From CADEEL01 sp050246475 (GTDB taxonomy: Bacteria; Pseudomonadota; Alphaproteobacteria; Caulobacterales; Aquidulcibacteraceae), in contig JBFWVZ010000006.1 of the NCBI GenBank assembly GCA_050246475.1, positions 1-64,000 of the forward strand: a stretch of 64,000 nt of DNA. The letters are read 5' to 3'. Both the position numbers and the translations under genes were made by a program. The notes under the pieces are model-generated. The model was not told the origin of the DNA, searched no databases, and was given only the letters and a program-made list of their open reading frames with translations. Below are positions 16,550 to 24,615 of the stretch, in pieces (position 1 is the first letter of the stretch; every line of letters begins with the position of its first letter).

Positions 16550-18205
16550 TCAGGGCGCCGCGGCCATCGCCTTGCGCACAAGTTCGGCGAGATTTTCGCC
16601 GCGATAGGCGACTCCCATGACGCCCGCCGCCCGCGCCGCCGCGAGATCCGCCGGCGAATCGCCGACAAGCAGCGAGCGCCCGGGATCGATGCCATGCTCA
16701 CGCAGCGCCCGCAGGATCATCCCCGGATTGGGTTTCCGGTCCGGGTGATCGGGATGCCGCAACGCCTCGATCGCCGCGTCGGGATGATGCGGCGCAAAGT
16801 ACCATGCGTCGATGCGCGCGCCGTGTGCGGCGAGGTCGCTCTCCATGCGGGCATGAAAGCGGTGCATCGCCGCTTCGTCGAAAAGCCCGCGCCCGATTCC
16901 GGACTGGTTGGTGACGACGATGGCGAGCCGCCCCGCACCGTTGACCGCGCGCACCGCCTCGATCGCGCCGGCGTTCCAATGCAAATCTTCGGGCTTGAAC
17001 GTGTAGCCCTCGTCGCGATTGAGCGTCCCGTCGCGGTCGAAGAAAACCGCCGCCTTGAGCGCTGTGCGTTCGGATCCATCCTTCCCCATCGCCGCGTCCG
17101 CCGCGCGCTCCGCGATTGCGAGGCTTGAGGTGAGTCCCGGTGACTCGATCCCGAAGAGATGCACGAGCCCAGTGTGCTTGTGCAGCGCCGGTCCATCGAT
17201 ACGGAAATCGGCGGCGGGTTCGCCCGGGCCGGAGAGTTTGGGCCGGCAGCCTGAATAGTCGCTGGTCAGCACCCCGTCGGGCAGCGCGGGCCAATAACGC
17301 CGGATCGCTGCGTAGAAACTCTCCGCGCGCTTGACGTCCACGGCATAATCGACCGCATCCGGATCATCGTGATCGAGCCACTCGACGTCAGGCCCGAACC
17401 GCATCCGTCCGCCAAGATCCAACGTTACGTGAACGCCCAATCCGCCGTCGACCGGCGCCGGATAGATGAGCCGCGAAAACGCGGGCTTGCCGGCGCAGCC
17501 GAAATAGGAGCCCTTCGCGAGCCGGAATGGCGGCAGAAGCGCTGTGTCGTAGCCGTCGAGAGCGCGCGCGATTTGGTGGGCGCGCAGGCCCGCCGAATTG
17601 ATCAGGATGCGGCATTCGATGCGCGTGTCGCCCGCGTCGATCCCATAGCCGCCGTTCGGCAGGATTTCGGCGCGCGTGACGCCGGTGTTGAACGCGATCG
17701 ACCCGCCATGATCCTCGATCTCGCCCATCAGGGCCAGCATGTAGCCATGCGAGTCGAAAACGCCGGTCTCCCGCGACTCGATGGCCGCGACGCAATGGAG
17801 CGCAGGCTCGAACGCGCGCGCTTCGCCGCCGGAGAGATAGCGCAAGCCTTCGACGCCATTGGCTTCCGCGCGTGCGTGAATGGCTTGGATCGCGGTTTCT
17901 TCCGCGTCGTTGGTCGCAACGATCCACTTGCCGAACACGCGATGCGCGACGCCGCGCGCGGAAAGATATGCGTAAAGCCTGCGCCGTCCTTCGATGCAGA
18001 GCCGATGCTTCAAACTATCCGTTGGGTAATAAATGCCCGCGTGAACGACTTCGCTGTTGCGTGAGGAGATGCCCGTCCCGATGGTCGCTGCGTGCTCCAG
18101 CACCAGCGTCTCCATGCCGCGCCGCGCCAGCGCCGCCGCGCAGGCGAGCCCAACCGCGCCCGCGCCGATCACCACGGCCTCGCATTGGTAAACGTCGGTG
18201 CTCAT
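16550..18205 (-). CDS. Fusion: FAD-dependent oxidoreductase (LhgO-like) + HAD-IIIA phosphatase (GmhB-like)
   Basis: A 551-residue fusion. Residues 1-372 match FAD oxidoreductases of the L-2-hydroxyglutarate oxidase type: VVIGAGAVGLACAAALAR near 12, SSRNSEVVHAGIYY near 47, and the end LVHLFGIESPGLTSSLAIA. Residues about 381-551 are a HAD-IIIA phosphatase like heptose-bisphosphatase GmhB: FFDRDGTLNRDEG, VVTNQSGIGRG, RKPNPGM and LLVGDSPADLAAARAAG. The zinc site of GmhB (C-x-H and C-x-C) is degenerate, reading FAPHHP and HPDRKP. The frame is open across the junction. The likely joint role is oxidation or dephosphorylation of a polysaccharide precursor; that is inference. Confidence 0.88.
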   Translation of the reverse strand: MSTDVYQCEAVVIGAGAVGLACAAALARRGMETLVLEHAATIGTGISSRNSEVVHAGIYYPTDSLKHRLCIEGRRRLYAYLSARGVAHRVFGKWIVATNDAEETAIQAIHARAEANGVEGLRYLSGGEARAFEPALHCVAAIESRETGVFDSHGYMLALMGEIEDHGGSIAFNTGVTRAEILPNGGYGIDAGDTRIECRILINSAGLRAHQIARALDGYDTALLPPFRLAKGSYFGCAGKPAFSRLIYPAPVDGGLGVHVTLDLGGRMRFGPDVEWLDHDDPDAVDYAVDVKRAESFYAAIRRYWPALPDGVLTSDYSGCRPKLSGPGEPAADFRIDGPALHKHTGLVHLFGIESPGLTSSLAIAERAADAAMGKDGSERTALKAAVFFDRDGTLNRDEGYTFKPEDLHWNAGAIEAVRAVNGAGRLAIVVTNQSGIGRGLFDEAAMHRFHARMESDLAAHGARIDAWYFAPHHPDAAIEALRHPDHPDRKPNPGMILRALREHGIDPGRSLLVGDSPADLAAARAAGVMGVAYRGENLAELVRKAMAAAP

Positions 18206-18255
18206 GTCGAATCCCGCGCCCGGCTTATAGGGCGCGTGCGCCCTGCGAGACAGGC

Positions 18256-19140
18256 TTGAGCGTCGTTGCAATTTTGGGCGCATCGGGCGCGGTGGGGGAG
18301 GCGGCGGCGTTGCTTCTCCTGCGCGAAGGCGCGGCGGTGCGCGCCGGCATGCGCAATCAGGAAGCCGCCGCCGCGCGCCGCCTCGAGGCTGCGGGCGTGG
18401 AGATCGTCCACGCCGATCTTGAGAAGCCAGCGTCGCTGATCGCGTTCTTCGCGGGCGCCGACGCCGCGATCCTGACGCCGATCTTGACCCAAAGCATCGC
18501 CGCGCTGCCCTTCCTCGATGACGTGGATCGGTTGGTCTTCTTTTCCAGCAACAATGTCGCTGTCGCGCCTGACGATCCCGTCTACGCCGCCATCGCCGCG
18601 GCTGAGACGCGCATTCGCGCTCATCGGCCCGACGCCGCGATTCTGCGGCCGACCTTGCTGTACGGCGACAGGCGCCTGCCAGCCATTACGGCGCTCATGC
18701 GGGTGATGAACCGCATGCCGATCATGCCGGTCCCCGGCGGCCGCGCCCGCCAACAGCCGCTCTTCTTCGAGGATGCCGCGCGCGTCGCGGTCGAGGCGCC
18801 CAAACGCGGCCTCCGGGGCACGTTTGCATTGGGCGGCCCGGAGATTTTCTCACTGACGGAGCTCTATCGCCGCGTCTCCCGCGCCATCGGCGGCGCGCGC
18901 CTGGTTCTGCCGACGCCGCGCACGCTGCTCGCCGCCGCGCAGGCCGCTGGCGTCCCGATGCCGATCAGCCGGGCCGAACTCGCGCGCGCCGATCTGCCCA
19001 AGGTCGCCGTGCCCGTCGATCCGCTCCCCGCCGATCTGAAGCCGGCAACCTCGTTTTCGTCGGGCCTTGTGCGCCTCCTCGAGGAGGCTGAGCCTGCGCC
19101 CTTGGCGGCGCAGCTGCGCCCCGGCATAGAGACGCAATGA
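18256..19140 (+). CDS. NAD(P)-binding extended SDR-type protein (NmrA/atypical epimerase-like)
   Basis: A 294-residue protein starting with a TTG after GAGACAGG. The glycine-rich motif VAILGASGAVGEAAALLLL lies at residue 3, RLVFFSSNNVA near 94, and a substrate-side RPTLLYGD near 134. It looks like an atypical short-chain dehydrogenase that lacks a clear YxxxK. Members often act as sugar epimerases or reductases, or as quinone-oxidoreductase-like proteins. The next gene's ATG overlaps its stop by 4 bases, so it probably forms an operon with 19137-20547. Confidence 0.75.
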   Translation: MSVVAILGASGAVGEAAALLLLREGAAVRAGMRNQEAAAARRLEAAGVEIVHADLEKPASLIAFFAGADAAILTPILTQSIAALPFLDDVDRLVFFSSNNVAVAPDDPVYAAIAAAETRIRAHRPDAAILRPTLLYGDRRLPAITALMRVMNRMPIMPVPGGRARQQPLFFEDAARVAVEAPKRGLRGTFALGGPEIFSLTELYRRVSRAIGGARLVLPTPRTLLAAAQAAGVPMPISRAELARADLPKVAVPVDPLPADLKPATSFSSGLVRLLEEAEPAPLAAQLRPGIETQ

Positions 19141-19742
19141 TCCGGCGGCTCTTTCACTGGTGGATTTTCTATCCGGCCGCGGTGCTCGTCGCGGCCGCCG
19201 TGATCCTGTTCAGCCTCGGCCCCGCGCTGCTTCCCGCCGATCCGCGCCCGGTCGCGGGCAGGATGGACGGGCGGGCGCTGGTGATCGAGGGCGCCGATTT
19301 GGCGCATCCGGCCGCTTCGCCTGAAACTATGTTTTACGTGGCGCGCAACGCGGCTTGGGCGGCCGAGGGGCTGCGCGTCGCCGTGCGGCCCGGCCTCGGC
19401 GCGCCGCAACAGGACGAAGCCGGCACGCAAGTCCTGCTCGCGCCGGAAGCCGCCGTCGGCCTGGGGCCGGGGCCGTTCCGCGTGGAGGTCCACTTGGCGC
19501 CCGTGCCGGTGACGACCGCGCCCCAGCTCGCCATCGCGCTCGATCGCGGCGGCGCCATCGAGTGGCGCACCGTGCCCGTCACGGCCGTCACCGATGTCGT
19601 GCGGCTGGATTTTCCACAGGACGAAGCAGGCATGCTGCTGACGGGCGTCGGCATCCGGCCTGTCGCCACGCTGCAGGACTACAATTACGGCGTGGAGATT
19701 CGCTCGATTCGCATTATCCCGACCGGCCCCGGCGCCGCGTAA
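19137..19742 (+). CDS. Hypothetical membrane-anchored protein
   Basis: A 201-residue protein whose residues 9-32 (WWIFYPAAVLVAAAVILFSL) form one membrane segment; the remaining ~165 residues should be periplasmic. That part looks like a beta-rich sandwich, with VEVHLAPVPVTTAPQLAIAL and YNYGVEIRSIRII. I do not recognise the family. The ATG overlaps the upstream stop (ATGA), so it is probably co-translated with the SDR. It sits among envelope genes and could have an envelope role, without proof. Confidence 0.7.
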   Translation: MIRRLFHWWIFYPAAVLVAAAVILFSLGPALLPADPRPVAGRMDGRALVIEGADLAHPAASPETMFYVARNAAWAAEGLRVAVRPGLGAPQQDEAGTQVLLAPEAAVGLGPGPFRVEVHLAPVPVTTAPQLAIALDRGGAIEWRTVPVTAVTDVVRLDFPQDEAGMLLTGVGIRPVATLQDYNYGVEIRSIRIIPTGPGAA

Positions 19743-19767
19743 GCGGCGAAGCCGCACGCGAGTCAGA

Positions 19768-20547
19768 ATGATGCCGCTGCCGAAATTCGCCGCCGCGCTG
19801 CTATGCGCAATCGCTGTCTGCCTGGCTCAGCCCGCGCGCGCAGAAAGCTACCGCGCCGAATACGAGGCGGCGGTCCTGGGCGCTGTCGTGCTCGGCCGCG
19901 CCACGATCGCGGGCGCAAGCGCCAATGGCCGCTACCAATCGACCGCGACGCTCCGCACCAGCGGCTTGGCCGCGCTCATCGACCAAACGAACATCACGGC
20001 GAGCGCCACGGGCCTCATCACGCCGCGCGGCATTGCCTGGACGGGCTACAATCTCTCCCACGCCTATGCGCGCAAATTCCGCCGCGTGGTGATGCGCCGG
20101 GCGGGCGGCGGCATTCAGACGACGATCACGCCGCGCTTTGGCGACATGGGCGATCCGCCCGCGACGCGCGCGCAGCAGACGGGCGCATACGATCCTGTAT
20201 CGGCGCTCTTCGTGTTGGGCCGTCTCGTCGGGCAAAACCGCACCTGCACCGGCACGGTGCGCGTGTTCGACGGGCGCCAATTGTATCGTCTGAGTTTGTT
20301 GCCGCGGGCTGTCGGCACGTTTCGCGGCGGCGGCTACGCCGGCCCCGCCGTTTCTTGCACGATGCGCTACACGCCGATGGCGGGCTTCCGAATGAGCGCC
20401 GCCGAGCGCGCGCGTATTCCAGCCGCCACGGCGTGGTTCACGCGCCCTGCGCGTGTTGGGCAAACGGCGCTCCCGCTGCGCGTGACTGTGCCGACGCCGG
20501 TCGGCGCCGCGCAGCTCGAAATCCGTTCGTTCCGCTACACGCCCTAG
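19768..20547 (+). CDS. DUF3108 family exported protein
   Basis: A 259-residue protein with a signal peptide: charged start, hydrophobic stretch LLCAIAVCLAQ and the cleavage-like site PARAES. The mature part resembles DUF3108, a beta-rich periplasmic fold: YRAEYEAAVLGAVVLGRATI near 28 and GAYDPVSALFVLGRLV near 145. Members are often found near envelope or lipid genes, but no biochemical role is established. It starts 25 bases after the preceding gene; either of two tandem ATGs (19768 or 19771) could be used. Its end overlaps the convergent aminotransferase by 4 bases. Confidence 0.78.
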   Translation: MMPLPKFAAALLCAIAVCLAQPARAESYRAEYEAAVLGAVVLGRATIAGASANGRYQSTATLRTSGLAALIDQTNITASATGLITPRGIAWTGYNLSHAYARKFRRVVMRRAGGGIQTTITPRFGDMGDPPATRAQQTGAYDPVSALFVLGRLVGQNRTCTGTVRVFDGRQLYRLSLLPRAVGTFRGGGYAGPAVSCTMRYTPMAGFRMSAAERARIPAATAWFTRPARVGQTALPLRVTVPTPVGAAQLEIRSFRYTP

Positions 20548-21698
20548 GCGCTCGCCGCGCGCGGCGCCGAGGATGAGCCCGCAGTCGCGAAGTCGCGGAT
20601 CGCGTCGGCGATTAGATCCTGCGTCGCGTAATCGAGATAGGGATGCATCGGCAGCGCCAGAACGCGCGCTGCCGCCGCATCCGTGTTCGCCATCGCGCCG
20701 GGGGCGGGGAAGTGTTTGTACGCTGTCTGCCGGTGCAGCGGCACGGGATAATACATCGCCGTCGGGATCTCCTTCGCCTTGAGATGCGCCGCCAGCGCGT
20801 CGCGCTCTTCGCTCTCGATCGTGTATTGCGCCCAGGTCGAGACGCCGCCTTCGATCACCTTCGGCGTCGCCACATGGGGCGAGAGCAGATCGGCGTAGCG
20901 CGCCGCGACCGCGTTCCGCATTTCGATCTCTTCGGCGAAGATCGCGAGCTTCTCGATGAGGATCGCCGCTTGGATCGCGTCGAGGCGCGAATTCATCCCG
21001 ATATGGATGTTGTCGTATTTGTCGGCGCCCGCGCCATGGAACGCGAGCGAGCGCATCAGCGCATCGTCGCCCGCATCGTTGGTGAGCGTCGCGCCGCCGT
21101 CCCCGTAGCAGCCGAGCGGCTTCGCCGGGAAAAAGCTAGTCGTGGTCACATCCGCCCAGTTGAGCGGGTGTTTGCCGTTGAGCGTGCAGCCAAAGCCCTG
21201 CGCGCTGTCGGCGATGAGCTTCAAGCCGTGCTTCCTCGCGATCGCCTGGATCGCGGGATAGTCAGCCGGCGCCCCGAAGAGATCGACTGCGATGATGGCT
21301 TTGGGATTGAGCTTCCCCTCGCGCTTCACGCTCTCGATCGCGGTTTCAAGGCTCGCCGGATCGAGATTGTAGGTAGCGCGATCCACATCGACGAAGACAG
21401 GCGTCGCGTTGAACCAGGGCACGACCTCCGCCGTCGCCGCGAACGTGAAGGAGGGGCAGAAGACGGCGTCGCCTTCGCCGATCCCCCAAGCCATGAGCGG
21501 CAGCGCCAGCGCATCGGTGCCGTTCGCGTTGGCGAGACAGTGCTTCGCTTCGCCGAACGCGGCGAGCTGCGTTTCGAACGCCTTGACCGCCGGGCCGAAA
21601 ATATACTGGCCGCTCGCGACCACTTTGAGCACGGCGGCATCAATCCGCTCCGCAATGCGGCGGCGCTGCGCCTGCAGATCGATGAAGGCGATAGGCAT
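20544..21698 (-). CDS. DegT/DnrJ/EryC1-type sugar aminotransferase (GnnB/WbpE-like)
   Basis: A 384-residue PLP-dependent aminotransferase that puts an amino group on a keto-sugar nucleotide. FIDLQAQRRRI opens the protein, ANGTDALAL near 56 binds phosphate, and IIAVDLFGAP and ADSAQGFG follow. The catalytic Lys lies in SFFPAKPLGCYGDGG near 188, which is very like WbpE of Pseudomonas. The closest roles are 3-amination of a UDP-3-keto-GlcNAc (GnnB) or its uronate (WbpE). It follows the Gfo/Idh oxidoreductase by 23 bases and is downstream of glmS, which favours the GnnA/GnnB reading. Confidence 0.9.
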   Translation of the reverse strand: MPIAFIDLQAQRRRIAERIDAAVLKVVASGQYIFGPAVKAFETQLAAFGEAKHCLANANGTDALALPLMAWGIGEGDAVFCPSFTFAATAEVVPWFNATPVFVDVDRATYNLDPASLETAIESVKREGKLNPKAIIAVDLFGAPADYPAIQAIARKHGLKLIADSAQGFGCTLNGKHPLNWADVTTTSFFPAKPLGCYGDGGATLTNDAGDDALMRSLAFHGAGADKYDNIHIGMNSRLDAIQAAILIEKLAIFAEEIEMRNAVAARYADLLSPHVATPKVIEGGVSTWAQYTIESEERDALAAHLKAKEIPTAMYYPVPLHRQTAYKHFPAPGAMANTDAAAARVLALPMHPYLDYATQDLIADAIRDFATAGSSSAPRAASA

Positions 21699-21721
21699 GA
21701 ACGATGTCCTCGTTGAAGAGA

Positions 21722-22645
21722 CTAAGCGGCGCGCGCCGCGAGAAAAGCTTGATCGAATTTATGCGCGAGCTGCAGCGCCGCGAGCCCGTCATTGCCGGTT
21801 GCGGGCACGCGCTCGCGTTCCCCCAGGATCACGTCGATGAACCGCCGCACGTTCGCGCCGAGCGAATCCTGCGCGTCGGGCCTATCCATGAACTGGGGAT
21901 CGAGCGCGAACGGCGTCTCATTCTCGAACGTCTTGGCGACGAAATCGACGCGCACCTCGCCGGAGGGGTACACAAGCCGCATCGAACGCGCCCGCTCCTC
22001 GGCAATGCGGCTCGCGAAGAAATGCGCCTCGGCCCCTGAAGCGAAGCGCGCTTCCGCGCGCAATTCATCCGCCACCGCGCCTTGTGTGCGTTTCCCGCGC
22101 GCGTCCCAGCTTGTCGCGGCTTCTCCGATGAGCGCGAGCGCCACATCCACATCATGGATCATTAGATCCATCGTGACCGAGACATCCGCGCTGCGCCCAC
22201 TCCATGGTCCCGCGCGCGTCGCTTCAATGAGCGTGGGGCGCTCAGGAACGTCGAGAAGCCCAATCGCTTCGAGCACCAGCCGCTCCTGATGCCCCACCGC
22301 CAGCACGACGCTGCGCGCCGCGGCGCGCGCGACGAGATCGGCGCCGTCGATTGGGTCGACAGCCAGCGGCTTCTCGATGAGCGTATGCTTCCCAGCATCG
22401 AGCGCGAGGCGCGCCATGGCGGCATGCGTCGTCGGCGGCGAAGCGATCGTCACCACGTCGCACGCGGCGACAAGCGCCTCGGGCGTCTCGAACGCGCGCA
22501 CATGATGCAACTCCGCAAGCATCTCCGCGCGCTCGGAATCGGGATCGAAGACGCCCGTTAGGGTTACCCGCTGATCCTCGGAGTATTTGCGCGCGTGGTG
22601 GCGCCCAAACGCCCCCGCGCCGATGACGCCGGCCTTGAGGCTCAT
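21722..22645 (-). CDS. Gfo/Idh/MocA-family sugar-nucleotide oxidoreductase (GnnA-like)
   Basis: A 307-residue NAD(P)-dependent oxidoreductase. KAGVIGAGAFGRHHARKYSE is the Rossmann start; TLIEKPLAVDP near 92 carries the EKP catalytic motif, and MDLMIHDVDVALALIG near 158 carries the H-D pair of the family. It probably oxidises C3 of UDP-GlcNAc for the aminotransferase encoded next to it. The ATG overlaps the glmS stop (ATGA), so glmS, this gene and the aminotransferase are one operon. It is shorter than WbpB-type enzymes, which supports the GnnA-type assignment. Confidence 0.88.
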   Translation of the reverse strand: MSLKAGVIGAGAFGRHHARKYSEDQRVTLTGVFDPDSERAEMLAELHHVRAFETPEALVAACDVVTIASPPTTHAAMARLALDAGKHTLIEKPLAVDPIDGADLVARAAARSVVLAVGHQERLVLEAIGLLDVPERPTLIEATRAGPWSGRSADVSVTMDLMIHDVDVALALIGEAATSWDARGKRTQGAVADELRAEARFASGAEAHFFASRIAEERARSMRLVYPSGEVRVDFVAKTFENETPFALDPQFMDRPDAQDSLGANVRRFIDVILGERERVPATGNDGLAALQLAHKFDQAFLAARAA

Positions 22646-24468
22646 TCCACCGTCACCGATTTCGCAAGATTGCGCGGCTGATCGACGTCCGTGCCTTTCT
22701 CGACCGCCGTGTGGTAGGCGAGGAGCTGCACCGGCAGGCTCATGATGATCGGCGCAACGATTGGATCGCACGCCGGCACGAGAATGCGGTGCGCGGGAAG
22801 ATCGCCGGCCGCGTGATGCCCGGCGGCATCCGAGATGAGAATGAGCTTCGCGCCGCGCGCCGCCACTTCCTGCATATTGGAAAGCGTCTTCTCGAAGAGC
22901 GCGTCGTGCGGCGCCGCGACCACGACAGGCGAGCCTTCTTCGATGAGCGCGATCGGCCCGTGCTTCAATTCACCGGCGGCGTAGGCCTCCGCATGAATGT
23001 AGCTGATCTCTTTGAGCTTGAGCGCGCCTTCGAGCGCCAGCGGATAGTGCACGCCGCGCCCGAGGAAGAGCACGTCGCGGTGCTGCGCCAGCACATGGGC
23101 GATGCCTTGGATTTCCTCTTCCGCCGTCAACGCTTCGGCGATGAGCCGCGGCGTCTCCAATAGCGCGCGCACCAAGCGCTGCTCTTCTTGGCTTGAGAGC
23201 GTCCCGTTGGCGCGCCCGACCGCGATCGTGAAGGCCGCGAGCGCCGAAAGTTGCGCGGTGAATGCTTTGGTTGAGGCGACGCCGATCTCCGGCCCCGCGA
23301 GCGTCGGCATCACCGCGTCGGCTTCACGCCAGATCGACGATTCCGGGACGTTGACGACCGCGAGCGTCTTCAAGCCCTGTTCTTTGCAATAGCGCAGCGC
23401 CGCCAGCGTGTCCGCCGTCTCGCCGGATTGCGAAACGAAAACCGCGAAGCCCTTCTTGGGCATCACCGGGCGCCGGTAGCGGAACTCGGAGGCGATGTCA
23501 GTCTCCGTCGCAAGCCCCGCGACTTGCTCCAGCCAATATTCGCCGACGCGCGTCGCATAGTGCGCCGTGCCGCACGCGATCATCAGCGCGTTCTCCGCGC
23601 CGCCGATGTCCACGCCGTCGAGATCGCCCATCTGCACGCGCTCGTCGAACGCGTTGACGTAGCGAGCGATCGTCCGCGCCGTCGTTTCCGGCTGCTCGTA
23701 AATCTCCTTCTGCATGAAGTGGCGGTGATTGCCTTTCTCCACCGCCGCCGCGCCGCCGGAGAAAACAGTCGTGGGGCGCTCCACGCGCTTGCCGCGCACG
23801 TCGTCGATCCGCACGCTTGTGCGGGTGAGCGTCGCCTGGTCGCCTTCTTCGAGATAGATGACGCGCTGGGTGAACGGCGCGACCGCCAGCGCGTCCGACC
23901 CGAGATAATTCTCCCCGTCGCCCAGCCCGACGACGAGGGGGCTGCCCTTCCGCGCGCCGATCAGCAGATCGTCCTCGCCCGCGAAGAGGCACGCGATGGC
24001 GAACGCGCCGTCGAGCTTCTCGACCGCCGCCGCCACCGCCTCGCGCGGCTTGAGGCCGCTCTCCAGCTTGTCGGTGATGAGGTGCGCGATGACCTCGGAA
24101 TCCGTCTCGGACTCGAACACGCGCCCCTTGGCGAGGAGCTCGTTCCTCAGCGCACGGAAGTTCTCGATGATGCCATTATGGACGATGGCGACCTTGTCGG
24201 TCGCGTGCGGGTGGGCGTTGGCCGTCGTCGGCGCGCCGTGCGTCGCCCAGCGTGTATGCCCAATGCCCTCGCGCCCCTGAAGCGGCGCCGCCTCCAGCTC
24301 GCCCTCGAGCGCCTTGATCTTGCCTGGCGCCCGGCGCCGCGCGATCGCCGCGCCTTCAAGCACCGCCACACCCGCGGAATCGTAGCCGCGATACTCAAGC
24401 CGCTTCAGCGCCTCGACGAGCCTTGGCGCCGCCGGCTCTTCGCCCAGAATGCCGATGATCCCGCACAT
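22642..24468 (-). CDS. glmS: Glutamine--fructose-6-phosphate aminotransferase (isomerizing)
   Basis: Makes glucosamine-6-phosphate from fructose-6-phosphate and glutamine, starting UDP-GlcNAc synthesis. The N-terminal Cys follows the start Met in MCGIIGILG and acts as the glutaminase nucleophile; HTRWATHGAPT lies near residue 72. Two SIS isomerase domains follow (MIACGTAHYA, FVSQSGETADTLAAL, FLGRGVHYPLALEGALKLKE), and the C-terminus NLAKSVTVE is typical. Length 608 is normal. No glmS ribozyme is visible upstream. It leads the operon with the GnnA- and GnnB-like genes and is divergent from glmM, 147 bases away. Confidence 0.97.
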   Translation of the reverse strand: MCGIIGILGEEPAAPRLVEALKRLEYRGYDSAGVAVLEGAAIARRRAPGKIKALEGELEAAPLQGREGIGHTRWATHGAPTTANAHPHATDKVAIVHNGIIENFRALRNELLAKGRVFESETDSEVIAHLITDKLESGLKPREAVAAAVEKLDGAFAIACLFAGEDDLLIGARKGSPLVVGLGDGENYLGSDALAVAPFTQRVIYLEEGDQATLTRTSVRIDDVRGKRVERPTTVFSGGAAAVEKGNHRHFMQKEIYEQPETTARTIARYVNAFDERVQMGDLDGVDIGGAENALMIACGTAHYATRVGEYWLEQVAGLATETDIASEFRYRRPVMPKKGFAVFVSQSGETADTLAALRYCKEQGLKTLAVVNVPESSIWREADAVMPTLAGPEIGVASTKAFTAQLSALAAFTIAVGRANGTLSSQEEQRLVRALLETPRLIAEALTAEEEIQGIAHVLAQHRDVLFLGRGVHYPLALEGALKLKEISYIHAEAYAAGELKHGPIALIEEGSPVVVAAPHDALFEKTLSNMQEVAARGAKLILISDAAGHHAAGDLPAHRILVPACDPIVAPIIMSLPVQLLAYHTAVEKGTDVDQPRNLAKSVTVE

Positions 24469-24615
24469 AGCCTAGAAACCCCGAGCATTAACCTTTGAGG
24501 CCGCTCTCAACGCATACAAGATGCGCGCCGAACCACTATCGAGATGAGCCGCTCTATGCTCTATAGGAGAGAAGGGCGCACCTCACTTTCTCTTTCAACT
24601 TCTGACGGCTTTCGG

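Noticed and set aside
22642..24540. Search for a glmS ribozyme in front of glmS
   Set aside because: The 147-base gap to glmM holds no fold or motif of that kind, and such ribozymes are found mainly in Firmicutes.
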